From: Gracilaria domingensis
Taxonomy: Eukaryota > Rhodophyta > Florideophyceae > Gracilariales > Gracilariaceae
Reading direction: 5' to 3'
Assembly: GCA_022539475.1 (NCBI GenBank)
Contig: VCMS01000272.1
Span: forward strand, 26,481 to 90,480
Length of the DNA: 64,000 nucleotides
Below are positions 54,201 through 64,000 of the stretch, in pieces. The stretch's first letter is position 1. Each line of letters begins with the position of its first letter. The position numbers were made by a program, and so were the translations under genes. Below the pieces are notes generated by a model. That model was given only the letters and a program-made list of their open reading frames with translations. It did no database searches and was not told where the DNA came from.

Positions 54201-55047
54201 TGGGGTATGCTGGCTTGAGACCTTGGTGGCACCACGCATGTGTTCCATCTGTTCTCGAAATGAAAGCGCGTTAACTCTGCATCATCACCGGGGTGCATGT
54301 GTATAAGAAGAACAGAAGCTAATGGTTGAACTCGACCGGCGACATTCTGATGACCGACCGACTAGAAGTGCATCAGTGACGGGGCTTTTCAGGTAATCTT
54401 CTTGTCCTCGACGCGTCCAATGATGTCGCCAAAGGGCTGCGTAAGATTTTCTCCGTGGGGTTAGACCATTCGATGAACTTTCGCACGGCAACGACATCTT
54501 ATTGGAGCATTGGTAGACGCACTCTCAAAAGCGCTTGAATAGAGTACGAACATTGATAAGGGTCGATTGTCCGCAGGAGACTGTCGGTGATGCCGTGATG
54601 ATCACCAAGCTCCTCGTTCAGATCATTCAGTGGCGAATCAGAAATGTTATTGCGCTCTTCTACTTAAGCGCACGCGCGAGTTATGAAGTGGCTTGCCACT
54701 GGCTAAAAACGCCCGAAGCATTTAGACAAGTCGACTGCAGTGCCTTAAGAGGTTTCAAAACGCCACCGAATTGCACATGTCGCCCTGTTTGTGTCTCCAT
54801 CTCAGCGAGAGTGAGGTTGCGCAATGATTGTGGCGCACAGCCCTCCCAGCTTTTTTCTTGGCATTCTCGTGCGAGGCCTTGAAAATGACGTCATCAAGTT
54901 GTACACTCGTACATTGAGGTCCGAGAGCCGCTCGATATCGACGAGTGCGTCTCTCTGCGGTGGATGGCGGCGCAGGGTTCAGAGCGGTCGATGTAGGGAG
55001 CGGAAGAGGGGGCGCGTGCGTGTCAGTGCTACACCACTGGAGCTACC
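51245..55047. other. Unassigned region with weak coding traces
   Basis: A T-run lies at about 51719-51730 and an (AT)n microsatellite at about 53658-53677. The plus-strand frame 52007-52480 (SSYVLVLFDRGRLKGSVGK) and its continuation in another frame, and 53172-53390 (TPSVTKGVTDGVENWAVVMQ), look like decayed coding sequence of unknown family. Nothing supports a full gene. Confidence 0.35.
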
Positions 55048-55605
55048 ATGGAAGCGCGGCGGCACGTAGCGCGCGAATTATCGCCTCTGCTGTGTTCGTT
55101 GCTATGCCGTTTCGCTGTTGTTGCTGTCACAGACCACGTGGTCGGGTCCGTAGTTCGGAAGCAGAACACGGCGCCGATACGGCTGCGATGCGTAGTCGGA
55201 TCGATTAAGTGTGGCTTTCAACCCTGGAAGGCGGAATTCATGAATTGTGAGACGGGGCGTGGAAACCTCATGATTGGCACAAGAAAGGGCCGGTCTTCCA
55301 GCAGGGAGTGCGACGTAGCCACCACACAGGAGCATGGGCAGCTAGCACACCCAAACTTGAAGACGCTTGCCAGCGTATTGTGGGCGGCGTCGGGTCTCAA
55401 AGCAGCACGTGATAAGATTGCCACCGAAGCGCTGGACGTTACACGGAAGCGGTGTGATGGTTCATCTCAAGCCGAGCAGCCCCATCGAAAAAGCTCGGTA
55501 TCCGCGCCAATCGTTGTCGAGGCTTCATGTTGGTTCGTCCGCACGATAACGTACATATATGGGCACATTTCGCGTTTCGAGATTGGAGTAAAGGGGTCGA
55601 TATGA
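55048..55605 (+). CDS. 185-codon ORF, unknown
   Basis: An open frame from 55048 to 55605 with mixed composition (CGFQPWKAEFMNCETGRG, NLKTLASVLWAASGLKAA). No motif, no clear promoter, and overlapping frames on the other strand of similar length. It could be a gene fragment or chance. Confidence 0.25.
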   Translation: MEARRHVARELSPLLCSLLCRFAVVAVTDHVVGSVVRKQNTAPIRLRCVVGSIKCGFQPWKAEFMNCETGRGNLMIGTRKGRSSSRECDVATTQEHGQLAHPNLKTLASVLWAASGLKAARDKIATEALDVTRKRCDGSSQAEQPHRKSSVSAPIVVEASCWFVRTITYIYGHISRFEIGVKGSI

Positions 55606-56564
55606 TGCAAAGCACAAATGTATGCGCGAATACCATGGCTAGATCATGAACTCGGGCTGTCCACCAAAAAGAACGAAGTCCATGCCTTGGCAGGAGTTCA
55701 TCGCGAAATTCGGCGCACGTATCAACTCCACGTGTCGAATAGCCGTTGAAGTTTTGCGTATCGCAGGTGCCAAGGTCTTGTAGGCCCAGCGCGCTTAAAT
55801 TTGACTGTCGCCGACATGAGGAGGGAGCCACTCGCGGCCGAGTGGGCTGCGCAGGGTTCAGTGGTTCGTGCCCAGCTGAAACCCCGTCGAGGACGGCGTC
55901 ACCGGGCGGCGATGGGCTCTTCGGGATGCCGATAAGGAGTGGTCCGGGCCTCCGCGCCCAGGTACGAGAAACGTAGAATAGTCTGCGGGTTTTGCTGCTG
56001 TCCACCACCAGCAGCGCACGGCAACGCGAGGGCTCTGGCAGCAGCAGTAGCAGCACGCCGAAATCGGCGCGAACGCGGCGTCGACGAGCGAATCACGGCG
56101 GCGAGGCGGCGACGGTGAACGAGTGGAGCGCGCGGGAAAGTTCGGGAGCTGGAAGCGAGGTCCGGGCTGAAAAGGAGGGCGTGGTTTAACGGGCGGTAGG
56201 CAGTTCGCCGGTGCCAGGAGCGGGAACGGGCAGCGATCCCACGCGTAAGATGCACGCTGGGCTGGAGCGGCGAAGGAGCCAGCGCAATTGGTATGCCACG
56301 ACAGGCGCATAAAATGACTGAGGGGCGCAACGTGGCACATTGGAAGCGCTCGGCGGCGCGGCGACATCGACGACGCACAGCTCTGCGAACGCGGCAGCGC
56401 GCGCTCGGGAGGTGCGGGGCCGCGCGGGGATGGTCCGCGCCTCGCGCGCGATCAGCAGAGGGGTTCAGGCTCGCAACAGCATGCGCTACTTTTGCTGGCG
56501 TCTGCGTGCAGTGTGTGTTTCAGGAGGTCTGTGGGACCTGCTTACCGATGAGGCGAAAACGTGC
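55606..56564. other. GC-rich unassigned stretch
   Basis: Overlapping stop-poor frames on both strands (55439-56056 minus, 55858-56378 minus, 56293-56748 plus) have Arg/Ala-rich products with no motifs. I see no gene I would defend. Confidence 0.35.
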
Positions 56565-56840
56565 CGCGGGTGGGGGGTCGGTCGTGTTAGGGTATACCCT
56601 AACAACGACGGAGCCCCGCCGACCCGCGGGGGTTAAAATCGCAATTTTTTCAAAAAGATCGGCCCAAAACGCCCGCGGGCGGGGGGTCCGCGTTGCGTGT
56701 AGGGTACGCTCTCCTAACCACGACACCCCCCCCCCGCCCGCGGCATAAAAAAGCACATTTTTAGAAAACCGGCAATGAACGTGCCCCGCGACGGGGGGGT
56801 CGGTTGTGTTAGGTAGCCACCCTAACACAACCGACCCCGG
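56565..56840. repeat. Array of three GC-rich hairpins (~110-bp spacing)
   Basis: Hairpin 1 is centred on TTAGGGTATACCCTAA (56586-56601) inside GTCGGTCGTG arms. Hairpin 2 spans about 56674-56743 with CCGCGGGCGGGG arms. Hairpin 3 (56796-56838) pairs GGGGTCGGTTGTGTTAGG with CCTAACACAACCGACCCC, 18 bp perfect with a 7-nt loop. Each is preceded by CGCGGG- and G-runs and separated by A/T-rich spacers. The units look like diverged copies of one palindromic repeat. Confidence 0.8.
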
Positions 56841-58272
56841 GCCCAGCCCCCCCCCACGCCCACGCGCCACGTTCTGGCCATTATTTTGGCACATGTGCAC
56901 GAGACCTCCCAAAAACCTTCCTCACAGCTTGCCCGCACTCATTACGGGATGCACCTGCCGGCCAACACGTGAACGCTGCTGGCCACCGTGGATGGCGGGA
57001 GGTAAGAGCTGGATATACAACGCCGGTGTACTCAATAAGAGTATATCTCGAGTATTATAAGCCTCTTCAAAGCACAATTCGAGTTGAGCGCAAGTGATTA
57101 CTCGAATAAGTTCTAAATCCACTGACAACCACCTCTTCACAGACAATTTTTTAAACCGTTTGTGACAGCGTTTCCAACTCCCAAACACAGTCTTGAGCAT
57201 TACTCACCAGTTTTTTTGTTGCGAAGCACAATTATACATTCATTGGACAAGCTCCCAACTAGTGTTCGTATCAATGATGTATCTACTAAAAAACCTCACG
57301 ACATGTGTTCTGACAAGTTGTGTACTGATTGACAACACAACTATCTTACAGCTGCTCAGCGCAGCCACGAGTGACGACACTACGAAGCGCGCTCAACACT
57401 CTCACGCAAGTGGGTAATGCGCCGGATGAGCTGCAGATAAACGAGTATAGACGTTGTAGGTAAGTACTTAAAATACTCGCCACTCTTGTTTTCGGTGAGA
57501 TACAAATGCACCCATGAGTGAGATGAGCCGGTAATATCGATTTAGCATTGAGCCATCGGCTCTGGCTTTTTACGTATCATCGAAACTTTAATTGGTTCGT
57601 TTCTGACGCTGGTAACAGCAAGAGGCTTCACAGATCATTAGAAATCCCCTGAATGTATAGTGCGAGGTGTGCATTTCTCTGCGGCAGCACTAAAAAGAAC
57701 CAAATGGGTTTTGTTCCAGCTAGACTGACTACATGTCCTCACGTTAGTGGAACGGGGCTGTAGCAGATCCTTATATGCTAAATTCAGTCAGTATAAATCT
57801 ATGAGAAACGCAACAAGAGTGGTAGTGAAGCAAAAACGATTTATGGTAGTTATGAAAACCTTCAAGGCTGAAGTTTCAGCCCGGGCATCTTGGGGCTTGT
57901 AGCGATGAAATAGTTTCCATATTGAACTCCTATCGCTTTCGCTCTCAGGGTAACAAGGCCTGTCAGGCACAATACAGAGAAATCAAATCGCACGTGATGG
58001 GTGAGATACCTAAAATTGCTGCCAACGTGTGTCAGTTTCTCTTCTGTTAAGACGGCCGTATGATTAAAATTCCAGAGTTCTACACTATCCATAGAGCTCA
58101 TTGAATTGCTGCCGAACGTACGTTGCTCGTCGAGCAGATGTTGGAGGCTTGAATCTGCCACCAGAAGAGCGAAATAGGTTTCATTACATTTCATGGCCCA
58201 CTAAATGCCACGGTATAATGTATTCAAGAACGATCGGATGTACTGAGAGAAATTTTTTCTGATTGGGGCCGG
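56841..58272. other. Unassigned region
   Basis: Contains short frames such as 57862-58194 on minus (FGSNSMSSMDSVELWNFNH), which may be a gene fragment but matches nothing I know. No repeats of note were seen. Confidence 0.3.
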
Positions 58273-58653
58273 ATGTCGCGCTCGCCCATAGATTTCAAAG
58301 AATTCCATCATGAAGGAAAAATATGTCAATGTCTTTATATGCCTTTGGCCTCCCATCATTCAAGGAGATCTGCCTTGGTGAAGGTTCCATTCAGTAACCT
58401 GCCTTTCTTCGTCGTGGACAAATCTATAGGCAAACTTCTGACAGAAAGTTGCATTGCATGGAAGATGATTTGCGTTTGTGAAGTTTCTGGATTTGAGTAC
58501 GTATCGTTCGAAATGAACGTGACGCGGATCATCCGCTCTAAGCACTGCAATAAACATGATGATTCTATTGCAGTGCTTAGGGTCTCTGACTACAGTCTCT
58601 CGATTTCTGGAATATTAATCAGTTTCAATATGCCGAGATGCAAGTTGGCGTAA
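58273..58653 (+). CDS. 126-codon ORF with embedded hairpins, unknown
   Basis: An open plus frame (FHHEGKICQCLYMPLASHH, WKMICVCEVSGFEYVSFEM) of unclear status; the opposite strand is also open for 65 codons. Its second half is crossed by two perfect inverted repeats (58524-58578), which argues for a structured or mobile piece rather than conserved protein. Confidence 0.25.
   Translation: MSRSPIDFKEFHHEGKICQCLYMPLASHHSRRSALVKVPFSNLPFFVVDKSIGKLLTESCIAWKMICVCEVSGFEYVSFEMNVTRIIRSKHCNKHDDSIAVLRVSDYSLSISGILISFNMPRCKLA
58524..58578. repeat. Pair of perfect hairpins
   Basis: GCGGATCATCCGC (58524-58536), then AAGCACTGCAATA (58540-58552) pairing with TATTGCAGTGCTT (58566-58578), 13-bp arms and a 13-nt loop. 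Confidence 0.85.
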
Positions 58654-58706
58654 CTGTTCGAAGCGAGCTCTCCTTGTTTCGAACAGACTGCATAGAATAA
58701 CCCTGG

Positions 58707-58958
58707 ATGAATCTTACGGTCAAGGCGGTTTTGATGGACGAGAGAATGAGAGATATGGAATTGGAACGCATGAAAATATCCGACTTGGATCTCGTCTCCC
58801 TTGTACGACGTAAGTTTCTTTCTCCTTCGCCTTTCTTTGCATATTCGAGAATAACTGAGTATGTCTTTCTGACGCTTTTAGTGTGGTTTTGGGAGAGTCC
58901 AGTGAATGACGTAAGAACATTACCGCCTAAAGATGAGGAAGGGAGTTTGCATCTATGA
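58707..58958 (+). CDS. Small two-exon gene or gene fragment
   Basis: The frame starts MNLTVKAVLMDERMRDMEL and runs to LDLVSLVR, where GTAAGTTTCTTTC opens a 72-bp candidate intron (58810-58881) ending GACGCTTTTAG. Splicing joins it in frame to LWFWESPVNDVRTLPPKDE and a TGA at 58956-58958. Donor, pyrimidine-rich interior and acceptor are all good. The unspliced frame is also open, so splicing is not forced. No domain is recognised. A further frame, 59096-59308 (LLQDLTKRFLKDVHLESRRD), might be another exon of the same gene. Confidence 0.4.
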   Translation: MNLTVKAVLMDERMRDMELERMKISDLDLVSLVRRKFLSPSPFFAYSRITEYVFLTLLVWFWESPVNDVRTLPPKDEEGSLHL

Positions 58959-59695
58959 CAAGGGCTTTCCGTTTGGCTCCTATGAAGAGTAGACAGAATG
59001 TCCTTAGCCTCAGAATATCCGCACAAAAACTTGCAGAGGATAGCACACTCGATATACTGCGTCTTCGCCGATGAACTGAAACCTTTCTGCATTAGATGTA
59101 TAATTTGCTACAGGACTTGACGAAGAGATTCTTGAAGGATGTGCATCTGGAATCGCGTAGAGACTTGCTAGAAAACGAATGGCATTGGCGTCTGCTTCAG
59201 ATGCGAAAACCCTGTACCAGTGTTGTAGGAAAGTATGCCACTACTGTGAGGTCATCAAGGATGCGCTTACGGCGTAGCTCGTCGGAGAAGTTGAGAAATA
59301 TGAGGTGAAGAGTACAGGCGGTAACCGATGTTTGCTTTAGAGTTGTTGAAGACTTATCGGTGTATACATGCAGAATACCTACGAAAGATTCACTGTAACT
59401 TATTTCTTGGAGTACCACACTATTCTACTATCCAAAGAGCGCATGACCATTTCCTTAAGTTTCGAGGTGGCGTCTCTTGCGAGAGAGCCGGGACATGGGG
59501 TGAGATATTTCGTGGAGTGGGTCTGAGGTATAGGGTGGAAGAATGTGTTTTCGTTGTTAGCCAACTGGAGCTGTTTCACAAGTCTCTGAACGGGGTCTCT
59601 CGTGTAGAGGGTGGCGCTGAGCTTACATCCTTCTGGCGAGAGAGTTCTTCGATTGAAACCGTCTTTTGAGGCGTATCGTTCGAAAATGGCGTTCT

Positions 59696-59941
59696 TCAGT
59701 TCTGTACAAGCGCTTGGAACTTGTTATGGTCTCGTTGAATCGCTTTTGCGAGAATCGCGGGTCCCGAAGTAGCCCATAGCTCGTCTGCTTCACGATGACC
59801 AAGGTTTGAAGCTACTGAAGCCAGACAAACCGTGAGATAATCCATATGCAAATCACCGAGGGCCTCCTCAGAAGGCACTGGGGGTGAACTGCTTCCGTGT
59901 TCTGGCTCTAATGCCGCGGGACCCGGGAAGGAGAAACACAA
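59696..59941 (-). CDS. Coding fragment, C-terminal exon of an unknown gene
   Basis: The minus-strand frame has natural protein-like composition (ALGDLHMDYLTVCLASVASN, ADELWATSGPAILAKAIQRD) and ends in a stop at 59696. Its N-terminus is uncertain; the sequence above about 59900 turns Arg-rich. No family is recognised. Confidence 0.35.
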   Translation of the reverse strand: MCFSFPGPAALEPEHGSSSPPVPSEEALGDLHMDYLTVCLASVASNLGHREADELWATSGPAILAKAIQRDHNKFQALVQN

Positions 59942-60550
59942 TGCGAAGTGTGCGGAAATGGGAGGGGCGCAGGAGTGGGGTCAACGCGTCCTCGGACAAC
60001 GAGGCTCGGAAGGCGACAAGGGGCAGTGACCGGTTCGGAAGATGCGGGCGCGGGCGCGGAAGCTTGAGACGCTTGCTTCTCCGAATGGGCCGCCTATTTT
60101 CATCTTCCCGCGCGGCTTTCAGACGAAACGGGCAATGGTTAACGTGCTGTGAAGAGATAGCACTCCTCGGCGAGTAACGAACGGGCACCCACGCTTCTTA
60201 TGTGTACAGTAGTAGATCATGGGAAGAAGAATGAAGGGAGAAACGACGACAAGACGGCAAAAGAAGGTCATTGGAGGGGAGAAGGAGGTCGGGCGACAGT
60301 CAAGATCGACGTCAAGCTGAGAATGGAGAATATAATTTGAGTTTAAATCACGCGCTTTCGTTCAAAAAGGAACGAAGGTACACGTCGACCTCAACAAAAG
60401 GGTGTACTTCTCGTATTATCTACCACTGGTTATAAACCTGTGGTTTCGCAACGTTGTACGCTGTACACCTGTCCAAATCTCGCACAGAAAAATAAATCTC
60501 TTCCCTCCGCCGCCGCCGCCGCGCCTCCGGCGTCCGACTATCGTTACCGT

Positions 60551-60627
60551 CGTGATCCGTGCCATCCACATCCTCGCGTTCTACTCCGCCGGAGTAGAAC
60601 GCGAGGATGTGGATGGCACGGATCACG
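60551..60627. repeat. 77-nt perfect palindrome (38-bp arms, 1-nt centre)
   Basis: The left arm begins CGTGATCCGTGCCATCC and ends CTACTCCG; the right arm is its exact reverse complement, with a single C between. It follows a (CCG)n-like run at about 60510. Confidence 0.95.
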
Positions 60628-60904
60628 AGCGGGCGCTCCGTGTACCTTTCTCCGCCTCGCACTCGCTACGAAGTAGAGTGCGGGGAAGAGAATGAGGTAC
60701 GCTTCATGTCCGCCTAATGGGACGCCTCCATAAAGCGGACATCATCCGTATCTCACGGATGTATTCCGTGCAGTCTTTCCGTGCAATCTTTTCGTACGTG
60801 CTTCCATATCCTTCTACGTATCTTTGTTCTAAACTAACCAATCCTCACCACGTCTCTTCGCGCTCTGCGACATGTACACGGCAGGAAATAAGCTTTGGGT
60901 TACT

Positions 60905-61760
60905 CTCGCGAGTTACTAGGTCCCCTCGACTTCTTAGCGCATCGTTTCTGTTTTGCTTTATCAATGGTACGTTCCATCGCATTTCAAATGTATCCAACGT
61001 AGCATTGACTAACTTGATCTTGGAAGAGGAAATGGAATTGGTCGTTTACCTGCCCTGACTGTTCGCGATAGGCGATTCTGGTACTTGGTTGGGACATAGG
61101 CTGCATTCTCGTTTATCGCATCTTGCGGTATGTTTACTGCATGGGCATTCTTGGTGTCGTTGCTTGTGAGTTCTCGCTTCGACACCTTTCGCGTTTTACG
61201 ATGAATGGATTGCTGGTAATCTAACCGATCCTTTCCTTCTTCTTCTTCCTTTTGCGATTTACTAGGTCCATCGACTTTTCTAGCGCAACGTTTCTGTTTG
61301 CACTATCAATGGTACGTTCCATCGCATTTCAAATGTATCCAATGGAGCATTGACTAACTTATGGATACTTTCTGCTTACGTATACAGGTAAATGACTTTT
61401 GATGCGGACGTTGCTCACGAAATGCAGGTGCACGTTTTTAGGGGGAATTGCGGTATGTTTGCTGTATGGGCATTCTTGGTGTCGTTGCTCGGGAGTTCTC
61501 GCTTCGACACCTTTCGCGTTTTACGATGAATGGATTGCTGGTAATCTAACCGATCCCTTTCCTTCTTCTTCTTCCTATTGCGGCTTACTAGGTCCCTCGA
61601 ATTTTCTAGCGCAACGTTTCTGTTTTGGTTTATCAATGGTACGTTCCATCGCATTTCAATGTATCCAACGGAGCATTGACTAACTTATGGATACTTTCTG
61701 CTTGCGTATACAGGTAAATGACTTTTGATACGGACGTAGCTCACGAGTTGCAGGTGCAGG
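60905..61760 (+). repeat. Tandem repeat, ~330-bp unit, 2.4 copies
   Basis: Two nearly full units (about 61128-61435 and 61457-61760) share GGGCATTCTTGGTGTCGTTG, TTACGATGAATGGATTGCTG and TATGGATACTTTCTGCTT. A partial unit (60905-61015) shares TTACTAGGTCC and CAATGGTACGTTCCATCGC. The TTACTAGGTCC block recurs near 60913, 61258 and 61585. Open frames inside are probably not genes. Confidence 0.85.
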
Positions 61761-61912
61761 TTCCTCAAGTAGGGAACCACCCATCTGGGCATGGTTCCCT
61801 ACATGAGGAACGGAGAGGATGAGGCGCTTCGCGCCTCATCCTCTCGGAGTGCGTATGTGTTCTACCGATACCGCAATTTGGTGCAGGTGCCCTCTGCGGC
61901 ATCTGCCGCAGA
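61757..61912. repeat. Three consecutive hairpins
   Basis: First: GTTCCTCAAGTAGGGAACCA with TGGTTCCCTACATGAGGAAC (one mismatch). Second: GAGAGGATGAGGCGC with GCGCCTCATCCTCTC, loop TTC (61813-61845). Third: TCTGCGGCA with TGCCGCAGA (61893-61912). They directly follow the last tandem unit. Confidence 0.85.
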
Positions 61913-62648
61913 TTGCGCCTACACCCGCTTCATCATGGGGAAATGGTACATGCAATATAGCGAAGTAGTGGTTAGCAAAAGCGGTCGATAGAAAAATAGA
62001 TACGAATAAAACGGTATGATTTCATAATGGACATCATCTGTACTAGCAACAGTATTCCATGCGTTGCAGGGTATCATTCCGCAGAAGGTATCGTGTAATG
62101 TGCACCTTAATGGAAACTGAACCTAGACTTCGCGAAATACCGTTCAGGTAGCCCTCGACTAAAGAACTAGCACGAGTGGAAAACCCACCAGTATTTACTG
62201 CACAGCGATTCTGGACGACCCAAGCAATTATCTTCAAATTTTGAAATAATTGATCTCGATATTTTTTCAAAAGATTTACTGGACGACCCTTGCCACTTTC
62301 TGGACGACCCTCGCCAAAAACTAGCATCTGCAAGAGACAGACGTACCCTGTCGGAAGCTGTCTGCAGTGGAAGTGGTGACAGCTCTCGGCAACGGGCATA
62401 GGGCCACGGGAGGCCTGTGCGACGCATCTAACCGTCGCTGTCTGTGGTCCTCTCTGCAACAGTTGGCTGCGGAAAGCGGCTGACGACGGGTGAAACAGAT
62501 GGCGAGCCTTGCCGCAAGCCTTCAATCATTATGGCCACGGTGTGTGAAATGAAAACTTGATCGAATGCTTTTCTAGGACTGCAAGTTTACTGATGATGAT
62601 GTGCGGATAGTGCACATGCACACAACATCATACATCCGTAAGGAATCT
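61913..62648. other. Unassigned region
   Basis: A minus-strand frame 62043-62525 is open for 160 codons (NLKIIAWVVQNRCAVNTGGF), and the block CTGGACGACCC occurs three times between 62210 and 62315. No family is recognised; a decayed coding sequence is possible. Confidence 0.3.
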
Positions 62649-63752
62649 TACTCTTCGAATATGAGAGCCTTTGGAATGTCTTCTGGACTTTCAGCATAAA
62701 GAATTCCAGAGAGAAATTGACCTTCACCATCGTTTTATGCATCAGAAATAAGTTGAACTATATCCATATGATCAACAAGGTTGTTGATCTCTTCAGCGAC
62801 CCTACAAGAAATATTTTCATTTTTGTGAACGCCTTTGGAGTGCAAATTTCGCTGTGCTAAACCTCCAAGTGCACTCTCTGTGTATGCCTTTCGCGTTCCA
62901 TTTGGACACCTCTGCAACTGCAAATCAATTTTTTTATTAGTTAATTTCATTATTCGGAGTGCGCTTAGAGTGCAACCTGACAACGCGGGATGCAACTTGG
63001 GAGCAATGTGGGCGCAGATGGAGTGCAAGGTGTATCGCTTGCGCTCAGAATGGGCTCCATGGGCAGTGCGCATGTCCTCCATTTGGACACCTCGAAATTG
63101 AGCTGCAAACGGACATCGCGCGAGCCCCAAATGAAGTCCATCTGACATCCATGTATCATCCATGAGTGCCAATCAACCTCAAATTGCACTCCTCTTTTTC
63201 CAAAAATTTCTTGAGGGCGAAAACATCAAAAACTCATTGGGTCATCCTAGCACGGGGACTGAGGCGTCGAGATTTTGAAAGATTCACCATGTTATGCGCA
63301 ATGGTGACCTGTCTTTCTACACTTCGATCTCCAAGACGACATCGTGTTTGAGATAAGACCTTCTTTTCAACCTTATGGTTGCGCTCAACTCCAGCTGTGA
63401 ATTCAAGGGAGCGAAAAAAGCGCACGAGAAGCTTCAAAAGCCTTGCATACGCAGAACCAACATGAGCCTATGATAGTGAAGGGTGATGATCCCGCAACTG
63501 CTCTAGAACCGGTGAGGACTGTATACGGAATGTAAAGAATTCCTGCAACACAGCGTTACTTTTCTCTTCACATTCAGTGATCTGTTCAATAGCGTTTTGA
63601 CACTGCTCGGGGATGTCTTCATTGCCAAGTTTCATAAGCTCGTAACCAAACAATTCTGTAGCCCGCAAACGCAACATAGAATACTTTGGATCACAAATGA
63701 ATGCTAAAAATGAACAAGAGAGTAAATGAGACTCCACCGCAGTACCACACAC
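62649..63752 (-). pseudogene. hAT-like transposase C-terminal remnant, split by a MITE-like insertion
   Basis: The minus frame 63752-63468 (FLAFICDPKYSMLRL) resembles the hAT region before the dimerisation domain. After a TAG it continues in the same frame with FRSLEFTAGVERNHKVEKK and RCRLGDRSVERQVTIAHN, the pattern of the hAT C-terminal dimerisation region with its AxxER motif. A TGA follows at 63231-63233. After the insertion at 62837-63192 coding resumes (EEINNLVDHMDIVQLISDA, an in-frame TAA, then FLSGILYAESPEDIP) and ends at 62649. Three in-frame stops are seen and no frameshift apart from the insertion. Confidence 0.6.
62837..63192. mobile_element. MITE-like insertion (~356 bp)
   Basis: The ends are GGAGTGCAAATTT and CAAATTGCACTCC, an imperfect terminal inverted repeat. 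Related GAGTGCAA/TTGCACTC motifs recur inside. There is no coding capacity. It interrupts the hAT-like pseudogene. No clear target duplication is visible (flanks CCTTT and TCTTT). Confidence 0.55.
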
Positions 63753-64000
63753 GCATCCAACGATACTTTTTCTTGCTCAGAAATAAGTGTACAGTTTCGA
63801 ATCTCCTTTCGATCGAACAGATCAGCAGCGTACAAATCAGATATAGTGGAATTCCTGAGGATTCAGGGACGGGCCTTGAAAGAAGCCGAATGAGAGTTTA
63901 ACATGTGTGATGACTTCGCTGTCTTTTCTAGACCTGACGCAGAATCGTCATCGTGACGCAGCGCGTTGGTCACAGCTGTCATGGAGATCCAAATCAGAAT
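63753..64000. other. Unassigned window edge
   Basis: No feature recognised; possibly the upstream part of the hAT-like pseudogene. Confidence 0.3.

Noticed and set aside
56586-56601. TTAGGG/CCCTAA as an interstitial telomere
   Set aside because: Only single inverted hexamers within a palindrome; no tandem telomere repeats.
60905-61760. CRISPR-like array
   Set aside because: Units are ~330 bp, without short regular repeats and unique spacers; the genome is eukaryotic.

Overview
This is eukaryotic DNA made almost entirely of transposable elements and their remains. Supporting evidence: Ty3/gypsy retroelements with chromodomains, hAT, piggyBac and PIF/Harbinger DNA transposons, GT-AG introns of about 55-75 bp, TATA boxes, and no operons or ribosome binding sites. 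I cannot name the species. A repeat-rich alga (red algae come to mind) or an oomycete-like protist would fit. No clear host housekeeping gene, rRNA or tRNA was found.

Layout. 1-8.6 kb: wreck of a chromodomain Ty3/gypsy element (family 1, copy A, pol on +), a ~726-bp LTR, and a second LTR of the same family inverted to it. 8.7-10.8 kb: a broken gene with zinc-finger, Tudor-like and Ulp1 protease regions (-). 10.76-19.35 kb: family 1 copy B, with pol on -, and facing it on + a two-ORF unit (about 473 aa plus 152 aa) with its own TATA box. Copy A has the same facing unit in ruins. 20.03-28.46 kb: a second Ty3/gypsy element (D) with 246-bp LTRs, hit by a 217-bp solo LTR (TSD CTCAG) in gag and by an intact 2.8-kb hAT transposon (TSD CCACAAAC) between RNase H and integrase. 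28.59-35.15 kb: a piggyBac element bounded by TTAA, whose transposase is split by a Harbinger element and which also encodes, on the other strand, a domain like the C-terminal ballast domain of P2X7 receptors. 35.97-39.15 kb: a second Harbinger element with the same divergent layout (transposase plus a spliced accessory gene). 39.8-47.67 kb: a gag-only LTR retroelement arranged LTR-gag-LTR-gag, with LTRs that look almost identical, ending at a run of N. 47.7-64 kb: mostly unassigned, with a GC-rich stretch, several striking perfect hairpins, a small spliced ORF, a ~330-bp tandem repeat, and a hAT-like pseudogene carrying a MITE-like insertion.

The strongest candidates for something undescribed are the conserved convergent gene pair of the chromodomain retroelement, the conserved intron-bearing partner gene of the Harbinger elements, and the P2X7-ballast-like ORF in piggyBac. 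Many coding remnants keep one reading frame but carry in-frame stops of all three kinds, often explainable by G-to-A or C-to-T change. All family assignments come from motifs read by eye; no database search was possible.
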